NCBI GenBank assembly: GCA_021809425.1
Contig: JAKBAA010000028.1
Coordinates: 1-39,459, forward strand
DNA: 39,459 bases
Source of the DNA: Actinomycetes bacterium
GTDB taxonomy: Bacteria > Actinomycetota > Acidimicrobiia > Acidimicrobiales > Bog-793
Direction of reading: 5' to 3'
Below, piece after piece: positions 32,637 through 39,459 of this stretch. Below the pieces are notes generated by a model that was not told the origin of the DNA, searched no databases, and saw only the letters and a list, made by a program, of their open reading frames with translations. The stretch's first letter is position 1, and each line of letters starts with the position of its first letter. A program made the translations under genes and the position numbers.

Positions 32637-33674
32637 GTGCAGCGTTCTCGCTTTGCAGGAAGAGGGTTCCGGGGGCTGATCGCGGCCGCCGGGGCGGCGC
32701 TCGTCGCGCTCCCGCTCGCCGCGGTCGGCACCGCGGGGGCCAGCGCGCACCCGCGCGCCGCGGCGGCGAGCATCATCATCGGTGAGCCGCTGAGCCCGCC
32801 GTTGGTGCCACAGCAGGCGGTGTTCATCGCGAAGGAGCTCGGCTTCTTCGCAAAGGAGCACCTGAACGTGCAGATCGCCTACATGCCGAACGGGCTCGAG
32901 TCCGAGCTGGGCACGACGGCGAAGAGCATCACCCTCGGCATGGCCGCAGGCTCGGACAGCATCGAGGCCGCCGCCCAGGGGGCGCCGATCCACGCGGTCT
33001 GGGTGGACTACCAGAAGCTCGACCTCGTCTGCATCGGCGGGCCGAAGATCAAGTCGATCAAGGACCTTGTCGGACAGGCCGTCGGCTCGACGGGGGCGGG
33101 CGGGTTCTCCCAGACGACGATGAACGCCTGCCTTACCGCCGGGGGCGTGAAGCCGTCCCAGGTGAAGGAGATCACGATGACGCGCGCCGAGTTCGTCCCG
33201 GCGCTGGCAACGGGGCGCATCCAGGCGGCGGTCTTCCACGCCGATGACGCCTACGCGGTGCTGCACTCGATCAAGGGCGCCCACATCATCGACACCGAGT
33301 ACAAGACGCTCCCGCTCTACTGGTACGGGTCGCTCAACGTGCGCGACGCCTATGCCAAGGCGAACCCGACCGTCGTCGAGCACGCGATCGCGGCGCTCAT
33401 GATGGCGGACCGCTGGATGATGAACCCGAAGAACAACGCCCGCTTCGTGGCGCTCGCCGTGAAGAACTCCGGGGAGTCCAAGGCGGCGGTCCAGTCAGCG
33501 ATCACCTTCGACCGCTCGATCCAACTCTGGAACACGAGCTGCGCGGTCTCGCCGGCGTCGGTCGCCTTCACGAGCCACCTGCTGCTGACCCAGGGCTCGA
33601 TCACAAAGGCCCCGACCTTCGCGCAGGTCTACAACGGCTCGTACTGCGCCGCTGCGGCGAAGATGGCAGGGTGA
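32637..33674 (+). CDS. ABC transporter substrate-binding protein (SsuA/NMT1 type), copy 2
   Basis: Predicted 345-residue secreted protein, paralogous to that at 18266. Sec signal peptide with a likely cut after ASA near residue 37, no lipobox. Shared blocks: YMPNGLESELGTTAKSI, STGAGGFSQTTMNAC, MTRAEFVPALATGRI and AVFHADDAYAVLHSIKGA. GTG 32637 follows GGGGGG at 32625-32630. Probably uses the same ATPase/permease pair with a different affinity or ligand. Followed by a very strong hairpin. Confidence 0.87.
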   Translation: MQRSRFAGRGFRGLIAAAGAALVALPLAAVGTAGASAHPRAAAASIIIGEPLSPPLVPQQAVFIAKELGFFAKEHLNVQIAYMPNGLESELGTTAKSITLGMAAGSDSIEAAAQGAPIHAVWVDYQKLDLVCIGGPKIKSIKDLVGQAVGSTGAGGFSQTTMNACLTAGGVKPSQVKEITMTRAEFVPALATGRIQAAVFHADDAYAVLHSIKGAHIIDTEYKTLPLYWYGSLNVRDAYAKANPTVVEHAIAALMMADRWMMNPKNNARFVALAVKNSGESKAAVQSAITFDRSIQLWNTSCAVSPASVAFTSHLLLTQGSITKAPTFAQVYNGSYCAAAAKMAG

Positions 33675-33733
33675 CCCTCCGGGCCGTCCCGGACGCGGTT
33701 TCCCGCAACCGCTGGACCCGGACGCCCGCCGGG

Positions 33734-33770
33734 TGCCGGGGTGCGCTGCGTGACGCAGCGCACCCCGGCA
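33734..33770. terminator. Very strong perfect hairpin (17-bp stem) after the binding-protein gene
   Basis: TGCCGGGGTGCGCTGCG (33734-33750), loop TGA, and the exact complement (33754-33770) form an uninterrupted 17-bp stem. It lies 60 nt after the stop at 33674 and ends 1 nt before the first possible GTG start of the next gene (33772). It should terminate transcription of the ABC/FAH/amidohydrolase/binding-protein genes; if it did not, it would obstruct translation of the next gene. No T tract follows. Confidence 0.75.
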
Positions 33771-33783
33771 TGTGCGGGCACCC

Positions 33784-35556
33784 GTGAGCGCTCCATCAGG
33801 GACCGGGGAGGCAGGGGCGGGGCGGGCTGCGGAGATCACCGCCGACCTCGACGTGCCGCTCGAGATGGACGACGGCGTGGTGCTGCGCGCCGACGTCTTC
33901 CGCCCGATCGCCCCGGGCCGCTACCCGGTGATCGTGAGCTGCGGGCCCTATGCCAAGGGGCTCTCGTTCCAGAGCGGGCGCAAGGAAGCCTGGGCCGAGC
34001 TCGTCGAGGAGCACCCGGAGGTGCTCGTGGGCTCCTCGAACCGCCACCAGGTGTGGGAGATGCCCGACCCGGAGCGCTTCGTTCCCTTCGGGTACGTGTG
34101 CGTCCGCGTCGACAGCCGCGGGGCGGGGCGCTCGGAGGGGGTCCTCGACCCGCTGTCGCCCCGCGAGATCGAAGACCTGTGCGCCGTGATCGAGTGGGCG
34201 GGCACCGCGCCGTTCAGCAACGGGCGCGTCGGCATGCTCGGGGTCTCCTACCTCGCCATCAACCAGTGGCTGACGGCGAGCGCGGCGCCCGCGCACCTGG
34301 CGGCGATCTGCCCATGGGAAGGCGGTGCCGACTTCTATCGCGACCTCACCCGCCACGGCGGGATCCTCTCCAGCTTCTGGGCATCGTGGTACGAGCGCCG
34401 CGTCCTGCCGGTCCAGCACGGGATCGGCACGCGCGGGCCGAGAAGCGACGTCACCGGCGAGACCGTGGCCGGGCCAGCGACGCTCTCCGATGGCGAGCTC
34501 GTGGCGCGCCGGGTCGACCTCGTGGGCGCCCTGCGGGCACACCCGCTCGATGACGGCTACCACCGGGCCCGCTCGCCGAGGTGGGACCAGGTGCGCGTGC
34601 CGCTGCTGTCGGCGGCGAACTGGGGCGGCCATGGCCTGCACGCGCGGGGCAACTTCGAGGCCTTCACCGAGGCGGCGTCGACGGAGAAGTTCCTCGAGGT
34701 GCACGGTGGTAGCCACTTCGGCGAGTTCTCGGGCGCCTCGGGCGTGGCGCTCCAACGCGCCTTCTTCGACCGCTTCTTGAAGGAGGAGCCCCCGGCGCCC
34801 GGGATCGAGGTGTTCGCGAGCGACTGGCGGGTGCTGCTCCAGGTGCGCCACGTCGACCGCTTCGTGACCCGCAAGGAGCAGGAGTGGCCGCTCGCCCGCA
34901 CCGCCTGGACGCGCGCCTATCTCGATCTTGCGGCCGCCGCCCTGGAGGGGGCGCCGCCGGCCGTGGCGTCCTCCTGCAGCTACGACGCCCTCGGCGCCGG
35001 GGTGACGCTGCTCGCCGCCCCGGCGGTGGAGGAGACCGAGATCACCGGACCGCTGTCGGCGCGGCTGCACCTCTCTTGCACCGCCGAGGATGCGGACGTC
35101 TTCCTCGTGCTGCGCCTCTTCGAGCCGAGCGGGACCGAGGTGCGCTTCCGGGGTGCCCAGGACGGCGCCGCGCCGGTCGCGCAAGGCTGGCTGCGGCTCT
35201 CCCAGCGCGGCCTCGACCCGGAGCGCAGCAAGCCCTGGCGCCCGTGGCACCGCCACGATCGCGCCGAGGCGGTCCTGCCCGGCGAGGTCTACGCCCTCGA
35301 CGTCGAGATCTGGCCGACCTCGATCGTGGTCCCCCCCGGCTACCGCCTCGCCCTCAGCGTGCGGGGGCGTGACGACCAGCGGGACGAGGACGACGGTGCT
35401 TCCGGCGTCGCCGTCCGGGTGATGAACGGCTCGGGTCGCTGCACCCACGACGATGCCACCGACCGCACCGCCGAGCGCCTGGCGGGCACCGTCACGCTCT
35501 ACAGCGGCCCGGAGCGCCAGAGCTATCTCTTGCTGCCCGTGATCCCGCCCGGTTGA
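33784..35556 (+). CDS. CocE/NonD-family hydrolase (X-Pro dipeptidyl-peptidase S15 fold)
   Basis: Predicted 590-residue alpha/beta hydrolase. N-terminal DDGVVLRADVFRP; nucleophile motif GMLGVSYLAINQW (G-x-S-Y); GGADFYRD; and GGSHFGEF with the likely catalytic histidine. The C-terminal half (about 360-590) is the jelly-roll X-Pro dipeptidyl domain (YDALGAG...VEETEITGPLSARLHL). The group includes cocaine esterase and glutaryl-7-ACA acylases, hydrolysing esters or amides. I chose GTG 33784; GTG 33772 is also in frame. The 3' end overlaps the next small ORF. Confidence 0.88.
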   Translation: MSAPSGTGEAGAGRAAEITADLDVPLEMDDGVVLRADVFRPIAPGRYPVIVSCGPYAKGLSFQSGRKEAWAELVEEHPEVLVGSSNRHQVWEMPDPERFVPFGYVCVRVDSRGAGRSEGVLDPLSPREIEDLCAVIEWAGTAPFSNGRVGMLGVSYLAINQWLTASAAPAHLAAICPWEGGADFYRDLTRHGGILSSFWASWYERRVLPVQHGIGTRGPRSDVTGETVAGPATLSDGELVARRVDLVGALRAHPLDDGYHRARSPRWDQVRVPLLSAANWGGHGLHARGNFEAFTEAASTEKFLEVHGGSHFGEFSGASGVALQRAFFDRFLKEEPPAPGIEVFASDWRVLLQVRHVDRFVTRKEQEWPLARTAWTRAYLDLAAAALEGAPPAVASSCSYDALGAGVTLLAAPAVEETEITGPLSARLHLSCTAEDADVFLVLRLFEPSGTEVRFRGAQDGAAPVAQGWLRLSQRGLDPERSKPWRPWHRHDRAEAVLPGEVYALDVEIWPTSIVVPPGYRLALSVRGRDDQRDEDDGASGVAVRVMNGSGRCTHDDATDRTAERLAGTVTLYSGPERQSYLLLPVIPPG

Positions 35557-35816
35557 CGCTCCGACGCGACGGATCCGTCACCGAGCTGGCGCGTCGCACC
35601 GGCTCGTCGGTCCAGGCGGCGATCCGGAAGGCCGCCCGGGGCGAGGCCGCCCGGGGCGAGGCCGCCCGCCTCGCCGCCACTTGGCGGATCGGGAGCACCC
35701 GTCTCGTGCGCGCCGACACGAGCAGGCGGCTGTCCCGCCCCTTCAGCGAGATCGTGCTCGTCACCTGCGAGCCGCCGGCGGTCGTCGCCGGGGAGCACGG
35801 GGATCGCCGCGACTAG
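35553..35816 (+). CDS. Small hypothetical protein (87 aa)
   Basis: Starts with TTG overlapping the hydrolase stop (TTGA at 35553-35556). Codon positions remain strongly G/C-biased at third positions throughout, so it may be translated by coupling. The sequence has ARGEAARGEAAR, from two copies of a 15-nt repeat (35631-35660). No family recognised. It could also be the remnant of a longer gene. Confidence 0.4.
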   Translation: MTLRRDGSVTELARRTGSSVQAAIRKAARGEAARGEAARLAATWRIGSTRLVRADTSRRLSRPFSEIVLVTCEPPAVVAGEHGDRRD

Positions 35817-35852
35817 TCTCTCTCGTCGTTCAATGCAAAGAGGGAGGACAAG

Positions 35853-36389
35853 ATGACGGAGCTTCCCGGCGACATGGCGCTGCCCGGCTCTTCAGGGCTC
35901 GAGGATGCGGCGGATGTCGGGCCCGCGCTGCCCGAGGCGGTCCGGGTCCCGTCATCTCCACCTCCGATGGCGTACGCGCAGCGCGCGCCCGGAGCGCCCG
36001 TCCGACTGGTCGGCAAGACGAGAAACCCGTGGGGCGTCTGGCTCCTGGGCCTGGTGACGCTCGGCATCTACAGTCTCTACTGGTACTACACGGTCAACCG
36101 AGAGCTTCGGGACTACGACCCACGGATCGTCGTGCAGCCGGGCATCGCGCTGGTCGCGGTGATCTTCAGCAGCTTCACGCTCGGGATCGCGGCCGTGATC
36201 AGCTGGGTGCGCACGGGCGGGCGCATCTGCAAGGGACAGCAGTATGCCGGGTCGAACAACCGGTGCTCTGGCCTTGTCGGCTTTCTGCTCGGCGTCATCG
36301 GCTTCGGGACCGTCTACTACCAGAGCCAGATCAACAAGATCTGGGACGTCTACGCGAACCCGCCGGCGGGGACACCGATCGCCGCCTGA
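35853..36389 (+). CDS. DUF4234 membrane protein
   Basis: Predicted 178-residue protein. A Pro/Ala-rich disordered N-terminus (~50 residues) is followed by TRNPWGVWLLGLVTLGIYSLYWYYTVNREL, the DUF4234 signature, and a second hydrophobic pair (IALVAVIFSSFTLGIAAVIS; GFLLGVIGFGTVYYQSQIN). Preceded by GAGGGAGGA 5 nt before ATG 35853. Function unknown. Followed by a good hairpin at 36396-36419. Confidence 0.82.
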   Translation: MTELPGDMALPGSSGLEDAADVGPALPEAVRVPSSPPPMAYAQRAPGAPVRLVGKTRNPWGVWLLGLVTLGIYSLYWYYTVNRELRDYDPRIVVQPGIALVAVIFSSFTLGIAAVISWVRTGGRICKGQQYAGSNNRCSGLVGFLLGVIGFGTVYYQSQINKIWDVYANPPAGTPIAA

Positions 36390-36395
36390 GCTGAG

Positions 36396-36419
36396 GATGG
36401 AGGCGCGCGAGCCTCCATC
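36396..36419. terminator. Hairpin terminator between convergent DUF4234 and Fic genes
   Basis: GATGGAGGC - GCGCGA - GCCTCCATC is a 9-bp perfect stem 6 nt after the DUF4234 stop, followed by AAACCC. It sits between convergent genes and could serve both. Confidence 0.6.
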
Positions 36420-36500
36420 AAACCCAGGCCGGTTCAGGCATGGGGGAGGGGGTTCAGGCTGCGCGGCTGCGGTAGGTGGGCCGGATCCAAGCGGGCTCGT

Positions 36501-37712
36501 TCAGGTTGGCCTGCTTTGACCACGTCGCCCAGCGCGCGTGGCGAAGGCATCGAGGGCCTCGAGGACATCCGGTGCCTGCCAAAGCTGGTTTCGCTTCTTG
36601 TCAGAGAGCTCGACAAGTACGCCGGCGTCGACGAGCGGAGCGATGGCACGGTAGGCGTTGGGCGGGGCCACCCCAAGCTCGGCGGCGACCAGCTTGGCGT
36701 TGACCACCGGGTGGCGCACGACCAGATCGACCGCTCTCCAGGCGGAGGCTCCGCGCCGGACGCGGATCCGCTCTTGCCATGCGGCGCGGACGTGGCGAAG
36801 GTCCTCGACGAGGGCTCGGCCGTTGTCGAGCGCGGCGAAGCTCGCCTCTGCCACACGCTCGATGATCGGCACTGGGTCACCGTCGCGGTAGGCAGTCAGC
36901 GCGTCGAAGTACGTGTCGGTGTTGGTGAGAAGGCCGGCGGACACCGGCACGGTCACGTTTCGCGTCAGGCCCTTGTTCCGAAGCTGGGCATGGACCAAGG
37001 CTCGGCCTGTGCGGCCGTTCCCATCGGGGAAGGGGTGAATGGTCTCGAAGTGCGCGTGGGCGACTGCTGCGTGAGTGAGCACGGGAATGTCGTCGCGGTC
37101 GATGAAGGCGATCAAGTCGGTGATGGCCGCTTCGACATGGCGGTGATGTGGCGGGACGAACATCGCGCCGTGGGGACCGTAGTCGCTTCCCCCGATCCAC
37201 ACCTGCTCGCTACGCCACTTCCCGGCGATGGCTGGGCTCGTCTCCGCCAGGAGCGCCCGATGCATCTCCAAGATGGCGTCGGCGTCGATGTGATCAGCGA
37301 GGTCCACGGCGGCGTTCATCGCCCGGACGTTCGCGACCACGAGGCGGGCATTCCGCCCCGGAGAGCCGCCGAGCTCTGCTTCGGCTATCGCTCGAGCGGA
37401 CGCCGTCAGGTTCTCGATCTTCGAGGACGCCGCGGACTCGCTGCGGAGAAGCACAGCGGTGAACGGTGCGATCTCGTGACCGATCTCCGCGTCGAATCGG
37501 GCGATCGCCGTGGCGGCGTCCTCGGCAGCAGCGGTGATGCTCGACGGCAGCCGCAACTCCGCATCAGCGATGGCTGGCACGATCGCCGCTTGGTATGGAC
37601 CCCGGTGACGTCGTTGTGCGGTCCGCGATGCTGCGGCGTTTCGCGCCTCCCAGGGCAGCGTCTCGTACTCGAGCGCGGGCCACCCACGGTTCGCTGCTGA
37701 GCCGCTCGCCAT
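36501..37712 (-). CDS. Fic-family AMPylator-type protein with N-terminal inhibitory motif (class II)
   Basis: Predicted 403-residue protein. Catalytic loop HPFPDGNGRTGR at 226-237 is intact. The inhibitory motif S-x-x-x-E-N is at 96-101 (SSKIEN), before the Fic core, which makes it a class II Fic protein with intramolecular regulation by E100. A Fic N-terminal domain (about 40-100) and a C-terminal winged helix (about 340-395; ELGVAPPNAYRAIAPLVDAGVL) complete the standard architecture. ATG 37712. These enzymes modify proteins with AMP. The upstream gap contains TTATCG repeats that may be its own operator. Confidence 0.92.
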   Translation of the reverse strand: MASGSAANRGWPALEYETLPWEARNAAASRTAQRRHRGPYQAAIVPAIADAELRLPSSITAAAEDAATAIARFDAEIGHEIAPFTAVLLRSESAASSKIENLTASARAIAEAELGGSPGRNARLVVANVRAMNAAVDLADHIDADAILEMHRALLAETSPAIAGKWRSEQVWIGGSDYGPHGAMFVPPHHRHVEAAITDLIAFIDRDDIPVLTHAAVAHAHFETIHPFPDGNGRTGRALVHAQLRNKGLTRNVTVPVSAGLLTNTDTYFDALTAYRDGDPVPIIERVAEASFAALDNGRALVEDLRHVRAAWQERIRVRRGASAWRAVDLVVRHPVVNAKLVAAELGVAPPNAYRAIAPLVDAGVLVELSDKKRNQLWQAPDVLEALDAFATRAGRRGQSRPT

Positions 37713-37895
37713 CCGTCCAGCCTCAGTCGTTATCGAGATGTGCTGATCTGAAAAGAAGCGTCGTCCCCGTTATCGAACGGTCGGCGACTCATTCCCCTCA
37801 CGGTGGCACCTCGTCTGCCACGGTGACCTGCGCGCTCGGCGTTATTGATAATCACCGAACCGATAATAGCCCCACCTCCTGCAGCCGGTCTTCCA
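37713..37895. promoter_or_regulatory. AT-rich upstream region of the Fic gene with TTATCG repeats
   Basis: CGTTATCGA occurs twice as a direct repeat (near 37730 and 37770), CGATAATAG (inverse of TTATCG) near 37861, and TTATTGATAA near 37848. This is much AT-richer than the rest of the window. Likely the promoter/operator of the Fic gene, possibly bound by its own C-terminal winged helix (inference). Confidence 0.4.
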
Positions 37896-38048
37896 ACCGG
37901 CGCGAGGACCGTATCCGCGCGCACGTTCAGCTGTGCTGGCTGGCACTGCTCCTCGCGCGTCGCCGAGGTGGGGGCGGACGACACCTGGCGGAACCTGCGC
38001 AACGAGCTCGAGCGGCTCGTCGCCCCTGCGATGCGAGCCCGTAAGAGA
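37896..38048 (+). pseudogene. Transposase C-terminal remnant (IS1634/IS4-like), frameshifted
   Basis: Two reading frames together resemble the end of an IS1634/IS4-family transposase: DRIRAHVQLCWLALLLAR (from 37907) continues, after a one-nucleotide shift near 37955-37965, as RVAEVGADDTWRNLRNELERL. The remainder of the gene is absent upstream. It is a dead fragment, leaving a scar between the Fic gene and the small gene at 38067. Confidence 0.55.
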
Positions 38049-38066
38049 TGCCGGAGGTGATCTCGG

Positions 38067-38339
38067 ATGCCGCGCCCTCCGCAGGACATCCTCGACCACG
38101 CCGAAGACCTCGCCAGGCACCTCGTGCGCTACGAGCTGTCCGCCGACGACGAGGTGGCGGTGGCCGAGCACCTGCTTCGCCTTGCGGCGATGGCGCGCGC
38201 CCAAAGCGAGCCCCAGATCAGCGAGGCGGTGGATGCAGCGCGGCGAGCCGGAATCGCCGGGAAGCGGATGGGCGGCGGGCTCGGGATCTCCGCCCAGGCG
38301 GTCCAGCAGCGCTACGGGCCGACCCAGCGGCCGGCGTAG
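38067..38339 (+). CDS. Small protein of unknown function with HTH-like C-terminus (90 aa)
   Basis: Predicted 90-residue helical protein. It has a near-perfect Shine-Dalgarno GGAGGTGAT (38053-38061) 5 nt before ATG 38067, the best in this region, so it is very probably translated. The C-terminal GKRMGGGLGISAQAVQQRYGP looks like the recognition part of a helix-turn-helix. No family recognised. Confidence 0.65.
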   Translation: MPRPPQDILDHAEDLARHLVRYELSADDEVAVAEHLLRLAAMARAQSEPQISEAVDAARRAGIAGKRMGGGLGISAQAVQQRYGPTQRPA

Positions 38340-38557
38340 GAACGCGTCAGGGTCGACCTGCTGTAGACAGGCCCACGCGCCTTCCAGGCGTCGCCTTGCC
38401 GAGTCGACGCTGGCAGGTCGTCGCCGTGCGACGCGCAGGATGGAACGTTCGGTGCGGAGCGTCCGGGCGGCCTCGATCGATGCTCCGCGACGGCGGCGGG
38501 ACTGTGCCATGACAATTGTGGCTTGCATAAATACTCCACTCCTGCCACCATGACGAA

Positions 38558-38800
38558 GTGAAGCCGCTCCGGTTCACGCGTCGCAGCCGCAGGCACCGGA
38601 TCGGACGTACCAGCGCACGCCACGTCATCGCCACCGTGGCAGCGATGGAGACCAAGGACGACGAGACCGGAGCCACCCTCCTCACGTGGATCGGCGACGA
38701 CGAACGAGGCCGTGAGCTCGAGATCGTCGCTGTGGACCGGCCCGACTGTCTTCTCGTCATCCACGTCATGCCGACCCACTACCGGAGGAACACGCCGTGA
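38558..38800 (+). CDS. Putative type II toxin (BrnT/DUF4258-like fold)
   Basis: Predicted 80-residue basic protein. FTRRSRRHRIGRTSARHVI and ELEIVAVDRPDCLLVIHVMPTHYR fit small RelE/BrnT-like toxin folds, with H/R residues at the ends as candidate active-site groups. GTG 38558; weak Shine-Dalgarno. Its stop overlaps the start of a ribbon-helix-helix gene (GTGA at 38797-38800), the main support for a toxin-antitoxin pair. Confidence 0.55.
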   Translation: MKPLRFTRRSRRHRIGRTSARHVIATVAAMETKDDETGATLLTWIGDDERGRELEIVAVDRPDCLLVIHVMPTHYRRNTP

Positions 38801-39105
38801 CCCGCAGGAAGATCGCCCCCGGACCCGTCGGAGCCGACGTCGACCTCGAGCAGGAGGACATCCGACTCCCCGACGGCAGCCGGCTGACCGATGAGCGAGC
38901 AGCTCAAATCGCAGAGCGAGCCCTGGCGCGCCGGCGCGGCCGACCTTCGGTGACCGCCGACGAGTCCCACACCCCCAGCCTGACCGTCCGCGTCAGCTCG
39001 ACCACCCGAGCTGCGCTCGAGGAGATCGCCGCCACCCAGGGCCGCCGCCTCGCCGACGTGAGCCGTGAGGCCTTCGAGGAGTACATCCAACGCCACGCAA
39101 GCTGA
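38797..39105 (+). CDS. Ribbon-helix-helix (CopG-type) antitoxin
   Basis: Predicted 102-residue protein. The C-terminal ~45 residues, SLTVRVSSTTRAALEEIAATQGRRLADVSREAFEEYI, form an RHH DNA-binding fold. The N-terminal part is acidic and probably binds the toxin. GTG 38797, overlapping the toxin by 4 nt; toxin-first order as in BrnT/BrnA. Expected to neutralise the toxin and repress the operon. Confidence 0.68.
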   Translation: MTRRKIAPGPVGADVDLEQEDIRLPDGSRLTDERAAQIAERALARRRGRPSVTADESHTPSLTVRVSSTTRAALEEIAATQGRRLADVSREAFEEYIQRHAS

Positions 39106-39459
39106 CGCCTGCGAGACCCAAGAGGAACCCGTCGCCGGGCACCCTCCTCCTGGCGCTACGGGAAGGAGAGGGGCGGGACGAGCAGGGCTTGGCTCCGTCC
39201 GGATCGAGGGGTGACGATCGCCTTGCTGCCACGGTCGACGTCGATCGCCGGGAGCTCGAGATGGTGATTCAGCGCCTGATCGAGCTGCGCGGATTATCGA
39301 GACGCCCTGGGCCGCTCGTCGTATCGGGGCCCTCCGGGTCCACCGCGCCCACGGTCTGTCGACGGTCACGTAATTCCCTGACCTCGCCGTCAAGTAATTC
39401 CCTCGCCCGGCGTGCGATGCATGTCTACTCGATCGTGCGCGTTGCTCGTCGCGCCGGTT
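39106..39459. other. Right-end intergenic/gene-remnant region
   Basis: No complete gene. A short + strand stretch (about 39164-39290) has coding-like third-position bias (AATVDVDRRELEMVIQRL) but no start or end, possibly a gene remnant. From 39365 the direct repeats described separately begin. The sequence is cut by the window end. Confidence 0.4.
39365..39403. repeat. Two direct repeats GTCA(C/A)GTAATTCCCT, IS-end-like
   Basis: GTCACGTAATTCCCT (39365-39379) and GTCAAGTAATTCCCT (39389-39403) match 14 of 15, 24 nt apart. Such multiple short repeats are typical of the ends of IS21-like elements; an insertion sequence may continue beyond the window. No transposase gene is visible here. Confidence 0.5.

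Noticed and set aside
37842..38528. 228-codon minus-strand ORF
   Set aside because: Overlaps the transposase remnant and the small gene with a strong Shine-Dalgarno at 38067; composition is shadow-like.
1..39459. CRISPR array, rRNA, tRNA, prophage
   Set aside because: No regular spacer-separated repeats, no recognisable tRNA or rRNA sequence and no phage structural genes were found by reading; short tandem repeats present are of other kinds.

Overview
The window is high-GC DNA (strong G/C bias at third codon positions, frequent GTG starts, many 4-nt ATGA/GTGA gene overlaps) and reads as a chromosomal segment of an actinobacterium. Gene content (12-TM oxidase-like protein beside hemerythrin/DUF2249/MIP18 genes, form II molybdenum hydroxylase, SsuA/NMT1-type importer) would fit an Acidimicrobiia-like lineage. 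That placement is inference: there is no rRNA or tRNA gene to test it.

Layout. (1) 1-450: non-coding, with two copies of a ~53-nt repeat flanking a strong hairpin. (2) 450-7364: a small SAM methyltransferase; a giant DUF4011/UvrD-like helicase/PDDEXK nuclease protein resembling the Hhe-type phage-defence architecture; an MFS transporter. (3) 7398-9633, minus strand: an FGGY sugar kinase and a class I (DeoC/LacD/LsrF-like) aldolase, overlapping by 17 nt. (4) 9704-12739: a minus-strand hemerythrin-DUF2249 / DUF2249 / MIP18 operon, divergent from a 12-TM heme-copper-oxidase-like membrane protein, with a perfect inverted repeat between them. (5) 12838-13683: a NUDIX hydrolase.

(6) 14049-35816 is a catabolic island. 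Its core looks like sulfolactate metabolism: a SAF-domain subunit plus a UxaA-type large subunit with SuyA/SuyB features, an Ldh2-family (ComC-type) dehydrogenase, a D-2-hydroxyacid dehydrogenase (SlcC-type), and an SsuABC/TauABC-type ABC importer with two paralogous binding proteins. The same island has an MFS transporter (paralogue of the one at 6117), a creatininase-family hydrolase, a cupin, a Gfo/Idh/MocA oxidoreductase, an LVIVD beta-propeller protein, a three-subunit molybdenum hydroxylase (large subunit divergent from the medium and small subunits), a FadR-type GntR regulator, a fumarylacetoacetase-family enzyme, an amidohydrolase and a CocE/NonD hydrolase. Two promoters in the island carry a shared GGTCAGA-containing motif just downstream of the predicted -10 box, a plausible operator for the GntR protein.

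(7) 35853-39459 is an accessory edge: a DUF4234 membrane protein, a class II Fic protein with its inhibitory motif, a frameshifted transposase remnant, a small unknown gene with a near-perfect Shine-Dalgarno, a toxin/ribbon-helix-helix antitoxin pair, and direct repeats near the right end that resemble part of an insertion-sequence terminus.

Working model: the ABC importer (28778-30528, binding proteins at 18266 and 32637) brings in a sulfonate or related organic acid. The two dehydrogenases interconvert sulfolactate enantiomers through sulfopyruvate, and the SuyAB-like pair releases sulfite and pyruvate. The remaining enzymes may turn a larger precursor into that intermediate, or form a second pathway under the same regulator. 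All functions are from sequence reading only; no database search was run.
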